Source: Ovis canadensis (taxonomy: Eukaryota > Chordata > Mammalia > Artiodactyla > Bovidae). From it: 64,000 nt of DNA. The notes beneath the pieces are model-generated. The model saw nothing but the letters and a program-made list of their open reading frames with translations, searched no databases and was not told where the DNA came from. A program made the translations under genes and the position numbers. This document shows, one piece after another, positions 34,665 to 44,948 of this stretch (its first letter is position 1; each line of letters starts with the position of its first letter). The stretch is taken from contig NC_091256.1 of NCBI RefSeq assembly GCF_042477335.2, positions 32,146,001 to 32,210,000 of the forward strand. The letters are read 5' to 3'.

Positions 34665-34873
34665 ACAAACTTAGCAGCTACTAAAGGGCCTGACTGTGCT
34701 GCTTTTCAATTCTTTTCAATTCTACTCTTTTGGAGGTGACAGGGTCAGTGCAATTTTTTTTTTTTACTTTTGAACAGCAAATCCCATTTTTAGTATATTT
34801 CTTTGGCATTTACCTATTTCTTTTCATAATTAAAAATAACTTGACTCATAAGTTCATCATAAAAATGATAGTG

Positions 34874-34999
34874 AGGGACTTTGCTGGTAGTCCAGTGGTT
34901 AAGACTCAGTGCTTCCATCGTAAAGGACATGAGTTCAATCCCTGTTTATGGAACTAAGACCCAGCATGCCGCTTGGCCAAAAAAGAAAAGAAAAAAAAT
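34874..34999 (+). mobile_element. CHR-type tRNA SINE
   Basis: GGGACTTTGCTGGTAGTCCA, GGTTAAGACTCAGTGCTTCC, GAGTTCAATCCCTG, then a GCATGCCGCTTGGCCAAAAA tail. The flanks AAAATGATAG / AAATTGATAG suggest an imperfect target-site duplication. Confidence 0.93.
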
Positions 35000-36835
35000 T
35001 GATAGCAATCATAGACATACCATGATTAAAGGTAATAGTCGTTTGTGCAGGAGATAAAAGATTGAGATAAAATGATTTTATTTAAGGATTTCTTTACTTT
35101 TAATTTCAATAAAAAATAAGCAGCTAGAGATTGTTTAACTCATTTGGAAAACAAATCTAATCTTGTAAGATGGATCAAAAAGCTATGGTATGAAGTCATT
35201 CATTACCAAGGGAACATTACCAAAGAGGAGTTATATCTACTAAAAAGCAAAATCACAGTTTAAATAAAATTAAACCATAAAGTTGGAAACTCATTTCATT
35301 ATTTCAATGAATGTTATGTATATACATGTATGTATGTATATATTTGAGAATAACATGTGTTGTTTTCCTATGTAACCAATATCCCAACTGTGTATCTTAT
35401 GTATCCAATATAAATTGTCCAGCAATTTATAAAATCAAAAAATTAAATCTTATTTTCAAATGCTTTAATGTGTACTGTTATATGTATTGATCAAAATGTG
35501 CAAATAATTTCTTCCTCAATTTTCTTGTTTGGGAGCTTAACTGCCAATTAAATGAGCAAATACATAAATAAAAAGTTAAAAGGATAATTAATTAAAACTA
35601 AATTATCTATAGTGATTTAGTAATCCAAGTATTTCAGAATATGTAGACACAGACAAATAATATGAATAAAATGAAAAATTAATCTGAGGTCTCCAACTAT
35701 TTATCTATTGTATGTATTTGTGTATTTATCTACTTTGTATCTCTCAACTTGATAAGTAATAATTTGACAGAAAAATCATGGAAATCCTCTTTCATTTCAA
35801 CAATGGTTCCTACTCTGAGCAAAAATGCTCAAGACAACTCTAAATGCACTTCTGAGTATTTCCCAGGCTTGCTAGTCCACACTTCAGAAGTTAGTTATTT
35901 CTCCTGTGTCTGTCTCAACTAGAAAATTAGGCTAAAATCCTTCTCCAGCAATAACTTGTATAAAATGCTCAAATTAAAAATTACATATCAGCACAAAACA
36001 ATGCCAGTTCTCTTTTTTCTTTGAAGAAGAGTTCATATGAAACTCAATCTGCACAGTTGCGAATCAAAGATGGAAATTTAAAGAGAGTAGTAACCTGTGA
36101 AATCCCAGAGGCCATGAAATCCAATCAGACAAGGGAAGAGTTAAAATATGAGAACTCTCCAAAGCTTAGATGACTTTGGAAACACAGATCAAAAACAAAG
36201 AGACGGAAAGTATAATTAACTCCATTACTGCTCAGTCAAATGAAAACAGCCATGACATTCTTTCTTATTTATGACACCAGCAAATAGCTCAATTCCACCC
36301 TGGATATTGCTGTAGGACAGCACTGGTTCCACAGCACCTGACACAGAAACAAGCTGCTGAAATTTATGTCACTAGACCATCTTATAGACAGAAGATTTAT
36401 GCAGAAGTCCCGTAAAAAAATAAGCAGCTTTTATATCTTCTTATAACAATTCTTGTTCTCGAGCAAACCAAAGTCTATACACGGAAAGCTGTCATTTTCT
36501 CAAGTGCACTTAGAATCATGAAAAGCCTATTTACTTAAACATATATTTTGTCTCAGATACTGGAATTTACCAACAATGATAATAAAATTTTTGCATCATC
36601 GAGCCATCTATTAACATTTATGAAATGTTTTCATTTCTGAGTTGTGCTCCTTAGCAAATTGGAAAATTCTTCAGTGTGGTGTATAATCACCACTGAACAG
36701 AAGGTCTAACAGGAGGAAGGACAAAGGGAATATTCAGGTCACTCACAGCATTTCTTCCTGGGATGTCTTCTGTACCTCTGTTATTAAGTTCTGGCCAGAT
36801 CTTACCTTCTTGATCACTTTGATATTTCCACTGCT
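35000..36835. other. Repeat-poor AT-rich stretch
   Basis: About 1.8 kb without recognised transposons. The part near 36020-36330 has a more balanced composition than its neighbours. No open frame above 80 codons and no gene signal. Confidence 0.4.
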
Positions 36836-37038
36836 TGCACGAGTGCTCATTTGTGTCCAGCTGTTTGTAACCCAGTGGACTGTAGCTCACCAGTCTCTTT
36901 GGTCCATGGGATTTTGCAGGCAAGAATACTGGAGAGGGTTGCCATTTCCTTCTCCAGGGGATCTTCTCAACCCAAGGAGCAAATGTGTGTCTCCTGCATT
37001 GGCAGGTGGATTCTTTACCACTGTACCACCTGGGAAGT
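36836..37038 (-). mobile_element. Bov-tA SINE
   Basis: Reverse Bov-tA: TGCTCATTTGTGTCCAGCTG, TTTTGCAGGCAAGAATACTG, GCCATTTCCTTCTCCAGGGG, head CTTTACCACTGTACCACCTG. Open frames on both strands here are SINE sequence. Confidence 0.95.
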
Positions 37039-37239
37039 TAGGACAGTATATATTAATAGCAAGTAGGAGGTATTTGTCTACAAAGGATTTCACTGTGCAT
37101 ATATATTTTACTCACATTCTCTAATTTTTTTGTATCTATCTTAAGTGCCTAGGACAGTTACCTTATTTACAATAGAAGTAAAATGTTTAGGTGATTGCCT
37201 GATTTCCTGAGTTAAATAGTTTTACAGCGATCTTAAATC

Positions 37240-37815
37240 TTTTCCTCACTGCTGTGGGAATATGAATGGTTACAATCCATTTGGATAGCAATCTGTTTTT
37301 CACACTTATGGTCAAGAATATTCAATGACAGAACATAGTTTGTTAAAACAAAAAAGATTATAAGGGATACATAATGGTATATTCAGAGAAGGCAATGTTG
37401 TAGACCAGTGAAAAAGTATCAACTAGCCCTCTACAGGTTACCACCCAGACTCTATCAAATAGGATGTTGGGCATAAAAAAAAAAAAAAAACTAAACTAAA
37501 TTGCACATCATTTATTTAAAAGTTTTAAAGCATGAAAGCAATACTGTCTATTTTATTATACACCACACATTGCAATTATTTTTTAAATGCATGGAAATGA
37601 GAAGAGTTACATTCAATAGAGTAGTTGCCTTGGGGTAAGAAAAAATATTATAGTCAAGAAGAGTACACAGGAATGCAGAACACTGGGGAATCCAAATGTA
37701 CAGGCAGTGTTTTACTTTTTAAACTGGATGGTGATAACATTTGTTTACTATTATCATTCTCTTCACCTTTCCATAAATCTGAAATAGTTTTTAACAGAAT
37801 AAGAAAATAACATTA
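37240..37815 (+). mobile_element. Old L1M 3' remnant
   Basis: ATGAATGGTTACAATCCATT, then AAATGCATGGAAATGAGAAG, GTAGTTGCCTTGGGGTAAGA and AACTGGATGGTGATAACATT follow the layout of an old L1M 3' end. An A16 run sits at about 37476-37491. Confidence 0.5.
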
Positions 37816-38035
37816 TAAGGCAATAAATATACCATGGGACAAATATCCTAATTAGATTCTTTTTCATTTTGCCATCTCAGGATTTTTAAGGAAAATACTG
37901 TTCTGAATAGAAATGATAGGTTGACATGAGGCACCATTTAAATCAAGCATGACAAAGGGACATAAACCCCAGAGCCAACAAGAAAAGATATGAAACCTTA
38001 AGAAGCAAAGAAAACATACTCTCTTCAACCATTCA

Positions 38036-38230
38036 CTAGGCTTCACCGGTGGCTCAGCAGTAAAGAACCCACCTGCCAATGCAGGAGACGCAGGTTCAAT
38101 ACCTTGGTCGGGAAGATTCCCTGGAGAAGGGAATGGCAACCCACTCCAGGATTCTTGCCGGGAGAACTCCATGCACAGAAGGGCCATGTGGTTGCAAGAG
38201 TTGGACATGACTTAGCAACTAAACAACAAA
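38036..38230 (+). mobile_element. Bov-tA SINE
   Basis: Sense Bov-tA: AGGCTTCACCGGTGGCTCAG, GGTTCAATACC, GGGAATGGCAACCCACTCCA, ending TGACTTAGCAACTAAACAAC. A short deletion removes part of the GGAGCCTGG block. Confidence 0.95.
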
Positions 38231-38349
38231 ATATGTAGACGTAATGGCCAGGAAGCCATCAAACACTTCCTGCCAGCTATCTCCAAAAGTTGCTCAAAGT
38301 CTTTCTATAAAGTGGGTGAACACCTAAGTTATTATCCAAGTAATATAGT

Positions 38350-38720
38350 ATCAAAATTTAATGTATATACTCTTAGTCTCAGAAATTCTATTCCTATTTG
38401 TGCTAAGAAATAATGGTAAATACACTCTCAAGGGATATTTCAAAGGAAGTTCATCCTTGCAATGCATATGAAAGCAAAAATTAAAAAAAAAGAAATCAAT
38501 ATTCATCAATAAAGGATTGATTTTCTTAAATTATGATATATTCTTGCAATATAATACACTCAATCTATACTTATTTACATGGAAGATTAACACAGTTACA
38601 TTGAAAAGGCAAGCTGCAAAACAACATGCACATATGATCTTGTTTTTGTAAAAAGTAAAAATGTATAAACAGAGCCATAGAATACACTTTGGGAGGCTCT
38701 CCCTTACAGTGTTACTTCCC
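38350..38720 (+). mobile_element. Old L1M remnant
   Basis: TCTATTCCTATTTGTGCTAA, ATTCATCAATAAAGGATTGA, AATTATGATATATTCTTGCA and CATGGAAGATTAACACAG follow old L1 ORF2/3' UTR. No frame survives. Confidence 0.5.
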
Positions 38721-38829
38721 AGAAGAGATTATTTCTAATAGCTTGATGTAAGGAGTACTTCCTCTGTTGATTTGCCATTATGATTCTCTGTTCTTAGCTT
38801 TCATAAAAATATAATATATATTCATTTAC

Positions 38830-38945
38830 TTTCTTGCCTAGTTGTTGCCAATTTCACGCTAAGGGCAGGAACCACATTTGTATTAGTTACTCAGGACCAA
38901 ATGGTACAGAATATGTGCAAAATGCTTGTTGAGCTAGGGCCACAC
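38830..38945 (+). mobile_element. Possible L2 3' end
   Basis: GCTAAGGGCAGGAACCACAT, then GAATATGTGCAAAATGCTTG resembles the sense L2 3' end. Confidence 0.4.
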
Positions 38946-39154
38946 AAATTTGTTTCCAGATGGTTTTCACTTTCTGCTTTCTACTTTCATCCACTGTTTC
39001 AGCTTTCACAACAAGAAGGGTGGGTATTGCTGGTATAATTATAGAAAAAAAAAAACAGTAAAGCTATTCTTATTATGATAAGGCCAATCAATCAATTGAT
39101 CAGTCTAGCAATGCAGAGGCAGTACAGATGAAATTTAAAACGCTGCTGATCTTG

Positions 39155-39240
39155 CATTCACAAGACTTGAGTCTGCAGCCTGTCTTCTAGCTCAGGCACT
39201 TACTGACTAGGGTGTCAGTCTCTTAAGCCTCACCCAGGCT
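39155..39240 (+). mobile_element. Possible MIR fragment
   Basis: ACTTGAGTCTGCAGCCTGTC, CTAGCTCAGGCACTTACTGA and TCTTAAGCCTCACCCAGG resemble the MIR core in sense orientation. Confidence 0.35.
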
Positions 39241-39529
39241 CTTTCATTCTCATTCTCTTTGGGAAAAATAATTGTTTCCATATTTATTTGCAGGGCAAAG
39301 AGCTAGGCTACCTGTCTCCAGGAAGCTGCAGGGTCTTTCAGTGCTCAGGGCTCTAGGTGGACCGGAAAGTATTAAAGAGCAGAGGCTACAGAGGCAGGAC
39401 TGCTGAGGATTTGGTTTGTGGGTGTTTTTGTTCCTTTTGGTTTCAGAATGTCAGAGAGAGGTGGAGGCCATAACTTAAAGGGTTGCAAAGCCTCTCAGTC
39501 TTCTCAAAGAGAACAGATTGACCTATCCC

Positions 39530-39605
39530 ATCCTTCCACTGTCAAAGGAATAGTCACTCCATAAATATTTGTTGCAAAAAAGAATGAGTGAACATGTCAA
39601 ATAGT
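39530..39605 (+). mobile_element. Possible L2 3' end
   Basis: TAGTCACTCCATAAATATTT followed by GTTGCAAAAAAGAATGAGTG, like the L2 terminus with its ATGAATGA-type end. Confidence 0.35.
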
Positions 39606-40334
39606 CTTTTTCATTGGTCTTTCTGCGGCAGTAAAAGTCCTAAAAGTCATAACTAGAAAAAAAAAATGTAAGATTTGATGAATATTGAGTTTAGGGAAGA
39701 AAAAATATATATTTATAAATTAATTTGTTTTCAGTATAAGACCTTGTATGTAAGGTTCCAACACAATGAATTTTTACAGTGAAGCTATAAACTCTAAAAT
39801 GGGAATTATGAACGTGGACACTATAATTTATAATACTTGCATAGCTTTCAATTATTCAGGTGCTCAAAGCCCAACAAATTGAATAATGAACAGGGGTAAT
39901 GAATTGAACACTGAGAAGATGATAACAGAAAACACTGGGAAGTCACCACAGAGAAATTCACATACAGAAGTAGCCCTGAAAGAAACACACTTGCTTGAAG
40001 GACACATTTTTTTTTTTCCTTTCAAGCCGAAACATTTACAGAATAGTAATGCAAGTAGGAATTGCTTTCAAGAAATACCTGTTAAAGCTAGAAAGCTGCT
40101 AAAATCGTATATTTCAGATGACCAAACAGAGAATTAGAATCATAAATTGGCCTGTAACATTCTCAGAGAGCACGGTTCTCTCTTTCATTATTTTTAACCA
40201 CATGCAGAAGGGGGAAATGCAGTCATATAAATTCTTAAGCACAATTGCTTTAGATTTAGGCTGCAAAATATGTTGATATTCCACAGATCCTAAAGCATGG
40301 GGTTCTTAACAGTATTTCATATAACACTGCAGAT
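39606..40334. other. No recognised repeat; 83-codon frame at 39886-40137
   Basis: The frame is rich in N, T, K and E with an FFFPF patch encoded by a T run. No domain, signal peptide or splice context is visible. Most likely non-coding. Confidence 0.3.
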
Positions 40335-40350
40335 AAGAAATTTAAATAAT

Positions 40351-40549
40351 CGAATGGCTAGTCTCGGTTCGATACGGGATACAGGATGCCTGGGGCTGGT
40401 GCACTGGGATGCCCGGAGGGATGATATGGGGAGGGAGGCGAGTGGGGGGTTCGGGGTTGAGAACTCATGTACACCTGTGGTGGATTCATGTCAATGTATG
40501 GCGAAACCAATACAGTGTTGTAAAGTAAAAAAAATTAAAAAAAAAAAAA
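40351..40549 (+). mobile_element. Young ruminant L1 3' end, perfect 16 bp target-site duplication
   Basis: Sense L1 3' end: CGATACGGGATACAGGATGC, a G-rich block, CATGTACACCTGTGGTGGAT, TATGGCGAAACCAATACAGT, TTGTAAAGTAAAAAAAATTA and an A14 tail. AAGAAATTTAAATAAT occurs immediately before (40335-40350) and after (40550-40565), all 16 bases identical. Only the last 200 bases of L1 were copied. Confidence 0.96.
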
Positions 40550-40691
40550 AAGAAATTTAAATAATGAAATGGCTTCTGACCCCGCTGTTCTGACCCGGGC
40601 TGGATGATGCATGCTTATGCCTACAGGTGAAGGTTCTTAGCAGGAAGGAAGCCTGCCAAGCCTGGTACCCAATGATACCCTGGTCATAGTT

Positions 40692-40900
40692 GGCCTTCCC
40701 AGATGGTGCTAGTGTTAAAGAACCTGCCTGCCAATGCAGGAGATGTAAGAGATGTGGGTTTGACCCCTGGGTTGGGAAGATCTCCTGGAGAAGGGCTTGG
40801 CAACCCACTCCAGTATTCTTGCCTGGAAAATCCATGAAGAGAGGAGCCTGGCGGGCAGCAGTCCATTGGGGTTGCAAAGAGTTGGACAGTACTCAGTAAG
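40692..40900 (+). mobile_element. Bov-tA SINE
   Basis: Sense Bov-tA: GGCCTTCCCAGATGGTGCTA, AATGCAGGAGATGTAAGAGATG (a small internal duplication of GAGATGT), GGTTTGACCC, GGAGCCTGGCGGGCAGCAGT. Overlapping open frames on both strands are SINE sequence. Confidence 0.95.
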
Positions 40901-41514
40901 TATTGACTATTGTAATTGGCTAACGCTGCACTGGCAAAGTTGTTTCAATGTATCTGAGACAGTGGTACCTGGGACGTAGAAATATGAGCTTTGCCATTCA
41001 CAAGAAGTATTCAAATGATCATTCTGGGCTTGAGCCTTTCAGTGGCATCTATTGCTACTGTACCCTTAGAAACACTTTTCCAACAGCAATACAGAAATGT
41101 TCACATGGAAATGAATGCTTATTTACCTCTCACAATTTTGATGGATAGACAAAAAGGACTCATCAATTCAATAAGAATTGTCCAATATGTGTTACATTTG
41201 TTAAACTGTCATGCCTGTACAATTTGAGTCTCATTATGACAATCCTAAAATATTGTTCTACCCCACGGAAATCATGATAATTATCCCAAATCTGTCCAGG
41301 AACTACAAGATCGACAGGGTACAACTCTAAAACCAGCTCTGCTACTTGGAGAACGTCACAGAAAATCCTCAGGAGTATTTCACCACTCAAAATGTAATTT
41401 AAAAGTACTGAGGTGCTTTAGGACTTTTTTTCAGATCCAAATGTAAACCTACTAGAAGATCTGGAGGAATTTGCTTTTTGTTTTTGGCCACTCACTAATC
41501 AAGGGAAAGTGGAA
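40901..41514. other. No recognised repeat
   Basis: Contains opposed 66-78 codon frames (40948-41390) without known domains. No repeat recognised. Confidence 0.4.
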
Positions 41515-41598
41515 ATTTGCAAGAACCTTAAAGATCATCTATTGTGACCACTTTGTGTTGAAAAAAAATGAGGAAATAAGAATTAAGAGAGGAAGCTA
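41515..41598 (-). mobile_element. MIR3-like fragment, antisense
   Basis: CCTTAAAGATCATCTATTGT, then ATGAGGAAATAAGAATTAAG and AGAGGAAGC follow the reversed MIR-family 3' region. Confidence 0.5.
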
Positions 41599-41599
41599 T

Positions 41600-41727
41600 G
41601 GGGAACTCCTTGGTGGTCCAGCGGGTAGAGCTCCATGACATCACCACAGGGGGCACCCGTTCGATCACTGGTCAGGGATCAAGTTCCCACTAGCCCTGTG
41701 GCATGGCCAAATAAATATATAAAAATG
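41600..41727 (+). mobile_element. CHR-type tRNA SINE
   Basis: GGGGAACTCCTTGGTGGTCC, GGGGGCACCCGTTCGATCAC, AGGGATCAAGTTCCCACTAG and the tail GGCCAAATAAATATATAA. Confidence 0.92.
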
Positions 41728-42374
41728 ACCTAGCACTTAGCGTTCATTACACAGTGATCAGCTTCCATGTTTGTGAAATGGGAATAATAATAATAATATT
41801 TTTTAAAAAGTGGAAGCTGTGTCTCAAGGAGCCGAGATTTAGATGGAATTTTTTTGTGGGCATATTTTCAGTGATGTGGGTGACTGCTGAAATACCCAGG
41901 AAACTCCATACATGGAGAGTTCATACTATAGAACACAAAGTATAAACTGTTATTTATCATTTTTATTTGATAGTCCCAATAATAATTTAATTGCCCTTTA
42001 TATGTTAATACAAATATATGTTCTTTAGTTTCTTTAAGATAAAGCATGACACCTGCTCCACAGAACTCTCTTTATATACAGCATTTACATGCATACATAC
42101 ATCAAGCATTTCATTTTTCCTCTTGCTATTTCTATTTCTTAAGTCTTCAATTAAACTGTTAAGATATTAGGTTCAGAAACCTCTTTCCCCATTTTTAAGC
42201 ACCTACAACTTATGGGGCATGCTCGGGATAGCTTCCCGTGATACACCACCAATGAACGAGTTCTATAGAGAAGCATTTAAACTACTGAAGCCAATGGGCT
42301 ATGAATTCAGAATTCTTAGAGGTCTTGGGAGAAAAAATTTTTTTTGTTTAAGGGAGACCTGAACAACCAAAGGA
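41728..42374. other. No recognised repeat
   Basis: AT-rich with a short AAT run near 41783-41800. No gene signal. Confidence 0.45.
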
Positions 42375-42497
42375 CAACAATTCACAATATGACCTTGGGT
42401 AAGTCAATTAATCTCTTTGGACCTGGGTTTCTTCACCTGTAAAGGGAAGAAGCTGGCCAGTGAGGTATCTAAAGAGCCTTCCGGGTCTCACCATTCC
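42375..42497 (+). mobile_element. MIR-family fragment
   Basis: TATGACCTTGGGTAAGTCAA, CTCTTTGGACCTGGGTTTCT, TCACCTGTAAAGGGAAGAAG and ATCTAAAGAGCCTTCCGGGT follow the sense MIR core and 3' region. Confidence 0.65.
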
Positions 42498-43190
42498 ACA
42501 ACACTGTGTCGCTTCATTACTGCGGTCTCTCTGTACAGTGTTAGGTTATAGCCTTCACCCCTGCTAATAGCCGTTCAATCTTACTTCTAAAAGCCAGATC
42601 CCGCCGGTGTCGCTGGTGGCGGAGGTTGCACTGCTTGTTTCTAAAGCGCAATGGAGAATTCAGCGATGGGGAACAGATGAGGATAGATGCCCCTGTTAAA
42701 GCCGCAGCTGGGAAGCAATCTCCACCTTTGTGCAGAGGGGCCCTTTGCTTCAGGGCTGGGGGTACTGGGAGACGGCGGAAAGGAAAGCAACCACTGGCAG
42801 GACGATGCCAGCACGACAGCTTCGTGTTTGGGGATGTCTTTTGCTAGCTGGTCACTCCTCTCTAGTGAGTATTTTGGTCTAAAATAATAATAATAATGGG
42901 TATCTGTCCAATCTGATAGAGGCTTCCTTCCCATTTGGCAAAACACAGAAATGGGTCCTGTGAAATCAGGCAAGTAGAAAATCTCCCCTCTGACCCCACC
43001 CCTGGCTCCTCGCTACAACTGAGATAAACAGCCAGCCTAACGAGTTTTTTGCTCTACCCTCCAGAGACTCTCAGAGTGCACCGAGAGTGAAAAGAAGTAG
43101 AATTTCTCTCCCGAGTCATAAAACTGGCATGAATCGAATGCCTCCACAGCAGAGAAGCGAAAAAGGAGGGAAGAAAGTTGGTTTAGGCAA
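42498..43190. promoter_or_regulatory. CpG-enriched unique patch, possible promoter or exon
   Basis: The first 345 bases hold about 15 CpG dinucleotides, clustered around 42601-42650 and 42770-42825, while similar-length unique stretches elsewhere in the window hold almost none. No repeat is recognised. Small frames exist on both strands (42626-42847 plus; 42641-42973 minus, 110 codons) without domains. A donor-like GTGAGT lies at 42865. It could be a promoter or first exon of an unannotated transcript, a regulatory element, or an old GC-rich insertion. Too few CpGs for a formal CpG island. Confidence 0.3.
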
Positions 43191-43226
43191 CAGTAATGTG
43201 AGTATTCAACCCAAATATATATTAGA

Positions 43227-43355
43227 TGCTGCTGCTAAGTCGCTTCAGTCGTGTCCGACTCCGTGAGACCCCAGAGACGGCAGCCCACCAGGCTCCCCCG
43301 TCCCTGGGATTTTCCAGGCAAGAACACTGGAGTGGGTTGCCATTTCCTTCTCCAC
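43227..43355 (-). mobile_element. Bov-A2 SINE, single unit
   Basis: Reverse Bov-A unit: GCTGCTGCTAAGTCGCTTCA, CAGCCCACCAGGCTCCCCCG, GCCATTTCCTTCTCCA. Flanking TATTAGA at 43220-43226 and 43357-43363 is a plausible target-site duplication. CpG sites in this element are intact, suggesting youth. Confidence 0.93.
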
Positions 43356-43363
43356 TTATTAGA

Positions 43364-44059
43364 CGAGGAAAGAGCAAATGAAACAGCCAGAGGCAAGCAA
43401 AATGGGACGATGCTAGAGCTGAATTCAAGAAGTTGAGGATAAAGTTCACTAGCAAAGTAGGGTTACAAATAGCAGTTGCCTCCTCAGACAAATATAATGA
43501 CTCACCCAAAAGCCTAGAGAAAAAAAGAGTCCAAGTAGAGAATTACCGGAAGTGACAATCTCCTCACTACCATGACGTGATAAAGATCGTGTCCTTCCTG
43601 AACACCTGAAGCTTCCCCATTAAGACCTTAACGATATGATTGGATATTGGTTGCTCAGTCATTAATAATGCTGACTATTTAGCTGCAAGAATAAGCAAGG
43701 CCTTAGAAAAGCATGCCTATTTGAGAGAAAGGATAAAAGGAAATCTCTTAGTGATGTCAGTTTCAAAACTGAACAATTCCAAATGATCCCTCCTGTTCCT
43801 TTTGAAGATCACCAACTTGTTTGGAAAGGTTTTTGTGTGTGTGTGTTTGGTTTTAATTTAATAACAGGTTAGAAATCTCCTTGCTCATGTCCTGAACATT
43901 TTTTACCCCGTTATCTTTGTTATTATTCATTTATTCATTCTCTTATTCTCTCATTCTCACAATGAAACTTGAGGAGACAAAAGTAATAACTAATGTAGGA
44001 TTCCTATCCTTTACTAGATTTATCAAGTCTATATCCCACTCAGACAGCAGAAGGTTAGA
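43364..44059. other. No recognised repeat
   Basis: Mixed-composition unique-looking sequence next to the CpG-enriched patch; contains a short GT run near 43832-43846. No gene signal. Confidence 0.45.
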
Positions 44060-44170
44060 ATACTAGCTCTTTTTATAAGCCAGCTGTAGGCAAGTAAACT
44101 CTTCAAGCTTTACTTTCTTCAAAAATAAAAGCTTCAAGCTTCAGTTTCTTTAAAATAAAAATAAGAGCAA
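44060..44170 (+). mobile_element. MIR fragment with internal tandem duplication
   Basis: TAAGCCAGCTGTAGGCAAGT followed by the MIR core end. The block CTTCAAGCTTTACTTTCTTC plus an A-rich end (44101-44130) is repeated with few changes at 44132-44160. Confidence 0.5.
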
Positions 44171-44252
44171 ATTTCTAATAGTGTTTTTTCATTAATTTTT
44201 ATAGAAGTGCAGTTGCTTGACAATGTTGTATTAGTTTCTACTGTACAGCAAA

Positions 44253-44948
44253 GTGACTCAACTATACATGTACATATATCCCCTCTTTTGGGGATTTCCT
44301 TCCCATTTAGGTCACCATAGAGCATTAAGTGGAATTCCAGTTGAGCTATTTCAAATCCTGAAAGATGATGCTGTGAAAGTGCGGCACTCAATGTGCCAGC
44401 AAATTTGGAAAACAGCAGTGGCCACAGGACTGGAAAATACCTGTTTTAATTCTGTTCCCAAAGAAAGGCAATGCCAAAGAATCTTCAAAATGAAAGTGAA
44501 AGTCACTCAGTCCTGTCCAACTCTTTGTGACCCCATGGACTATACAGTCCATGGAATTCTCCAGGCCAGAATATTGGAGTGGGTAGCCTTTTCCTTTTCC
44601 AGGGGTTCTTCCCAACCCAGGGATCGAACCCAGGTCTCAGAATGTTCAAACTACCACACTATTGCACTCATCTCACATGCTAGCAAAGTAGTGCTCAAAA
44701 TTCTCCAAGCCAGGCTTCATCAGTACATGAAATGTGAACTTTCAGATGTTCAAGCTGGATTTAGGAAAGGCAAAAGAACCAGAAATCAAGTTGTCAACAT
44801 CTGTTGGATCATAGAAAAAGCAATAGAGTTCCAGAAAAGCATCTACTTCTGCTTTATTGACTATGCCAAAGCCTTTGTGTGGATCACAGCAAACTGTGGA
44901 AAAGTCTTAAAGAGGTGGGACTACCAGACCACCTTATCTGGCTCCTGA
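44253..44948 (+). pseudogene. Fortuitous 231-codon frame across L1, BovB and SINE
   Basis: A continuous frame that reads through three unrelated repeats. Codons 1-26 are antisense L1, about 27-79 BovB (GIPVELFQILKDDAVKVRHS), 80-129 antisense Bov-tA, and 130-231 BovB again (SNYHTIALISHASKVVLKIL). It is one of the longest open frames in the window but is a by-product of nesting, not a gene; the BovB frame shifts on both sides of the SINE. An automated gene finder could mistake it for a novel protein. Confidence 0.85.

Noticed and set aside
34419-34739. 106-codon frame with a CVCVCV run
   Set aside because: Produced by the TG microsatellite and an antisense Bov-tA.
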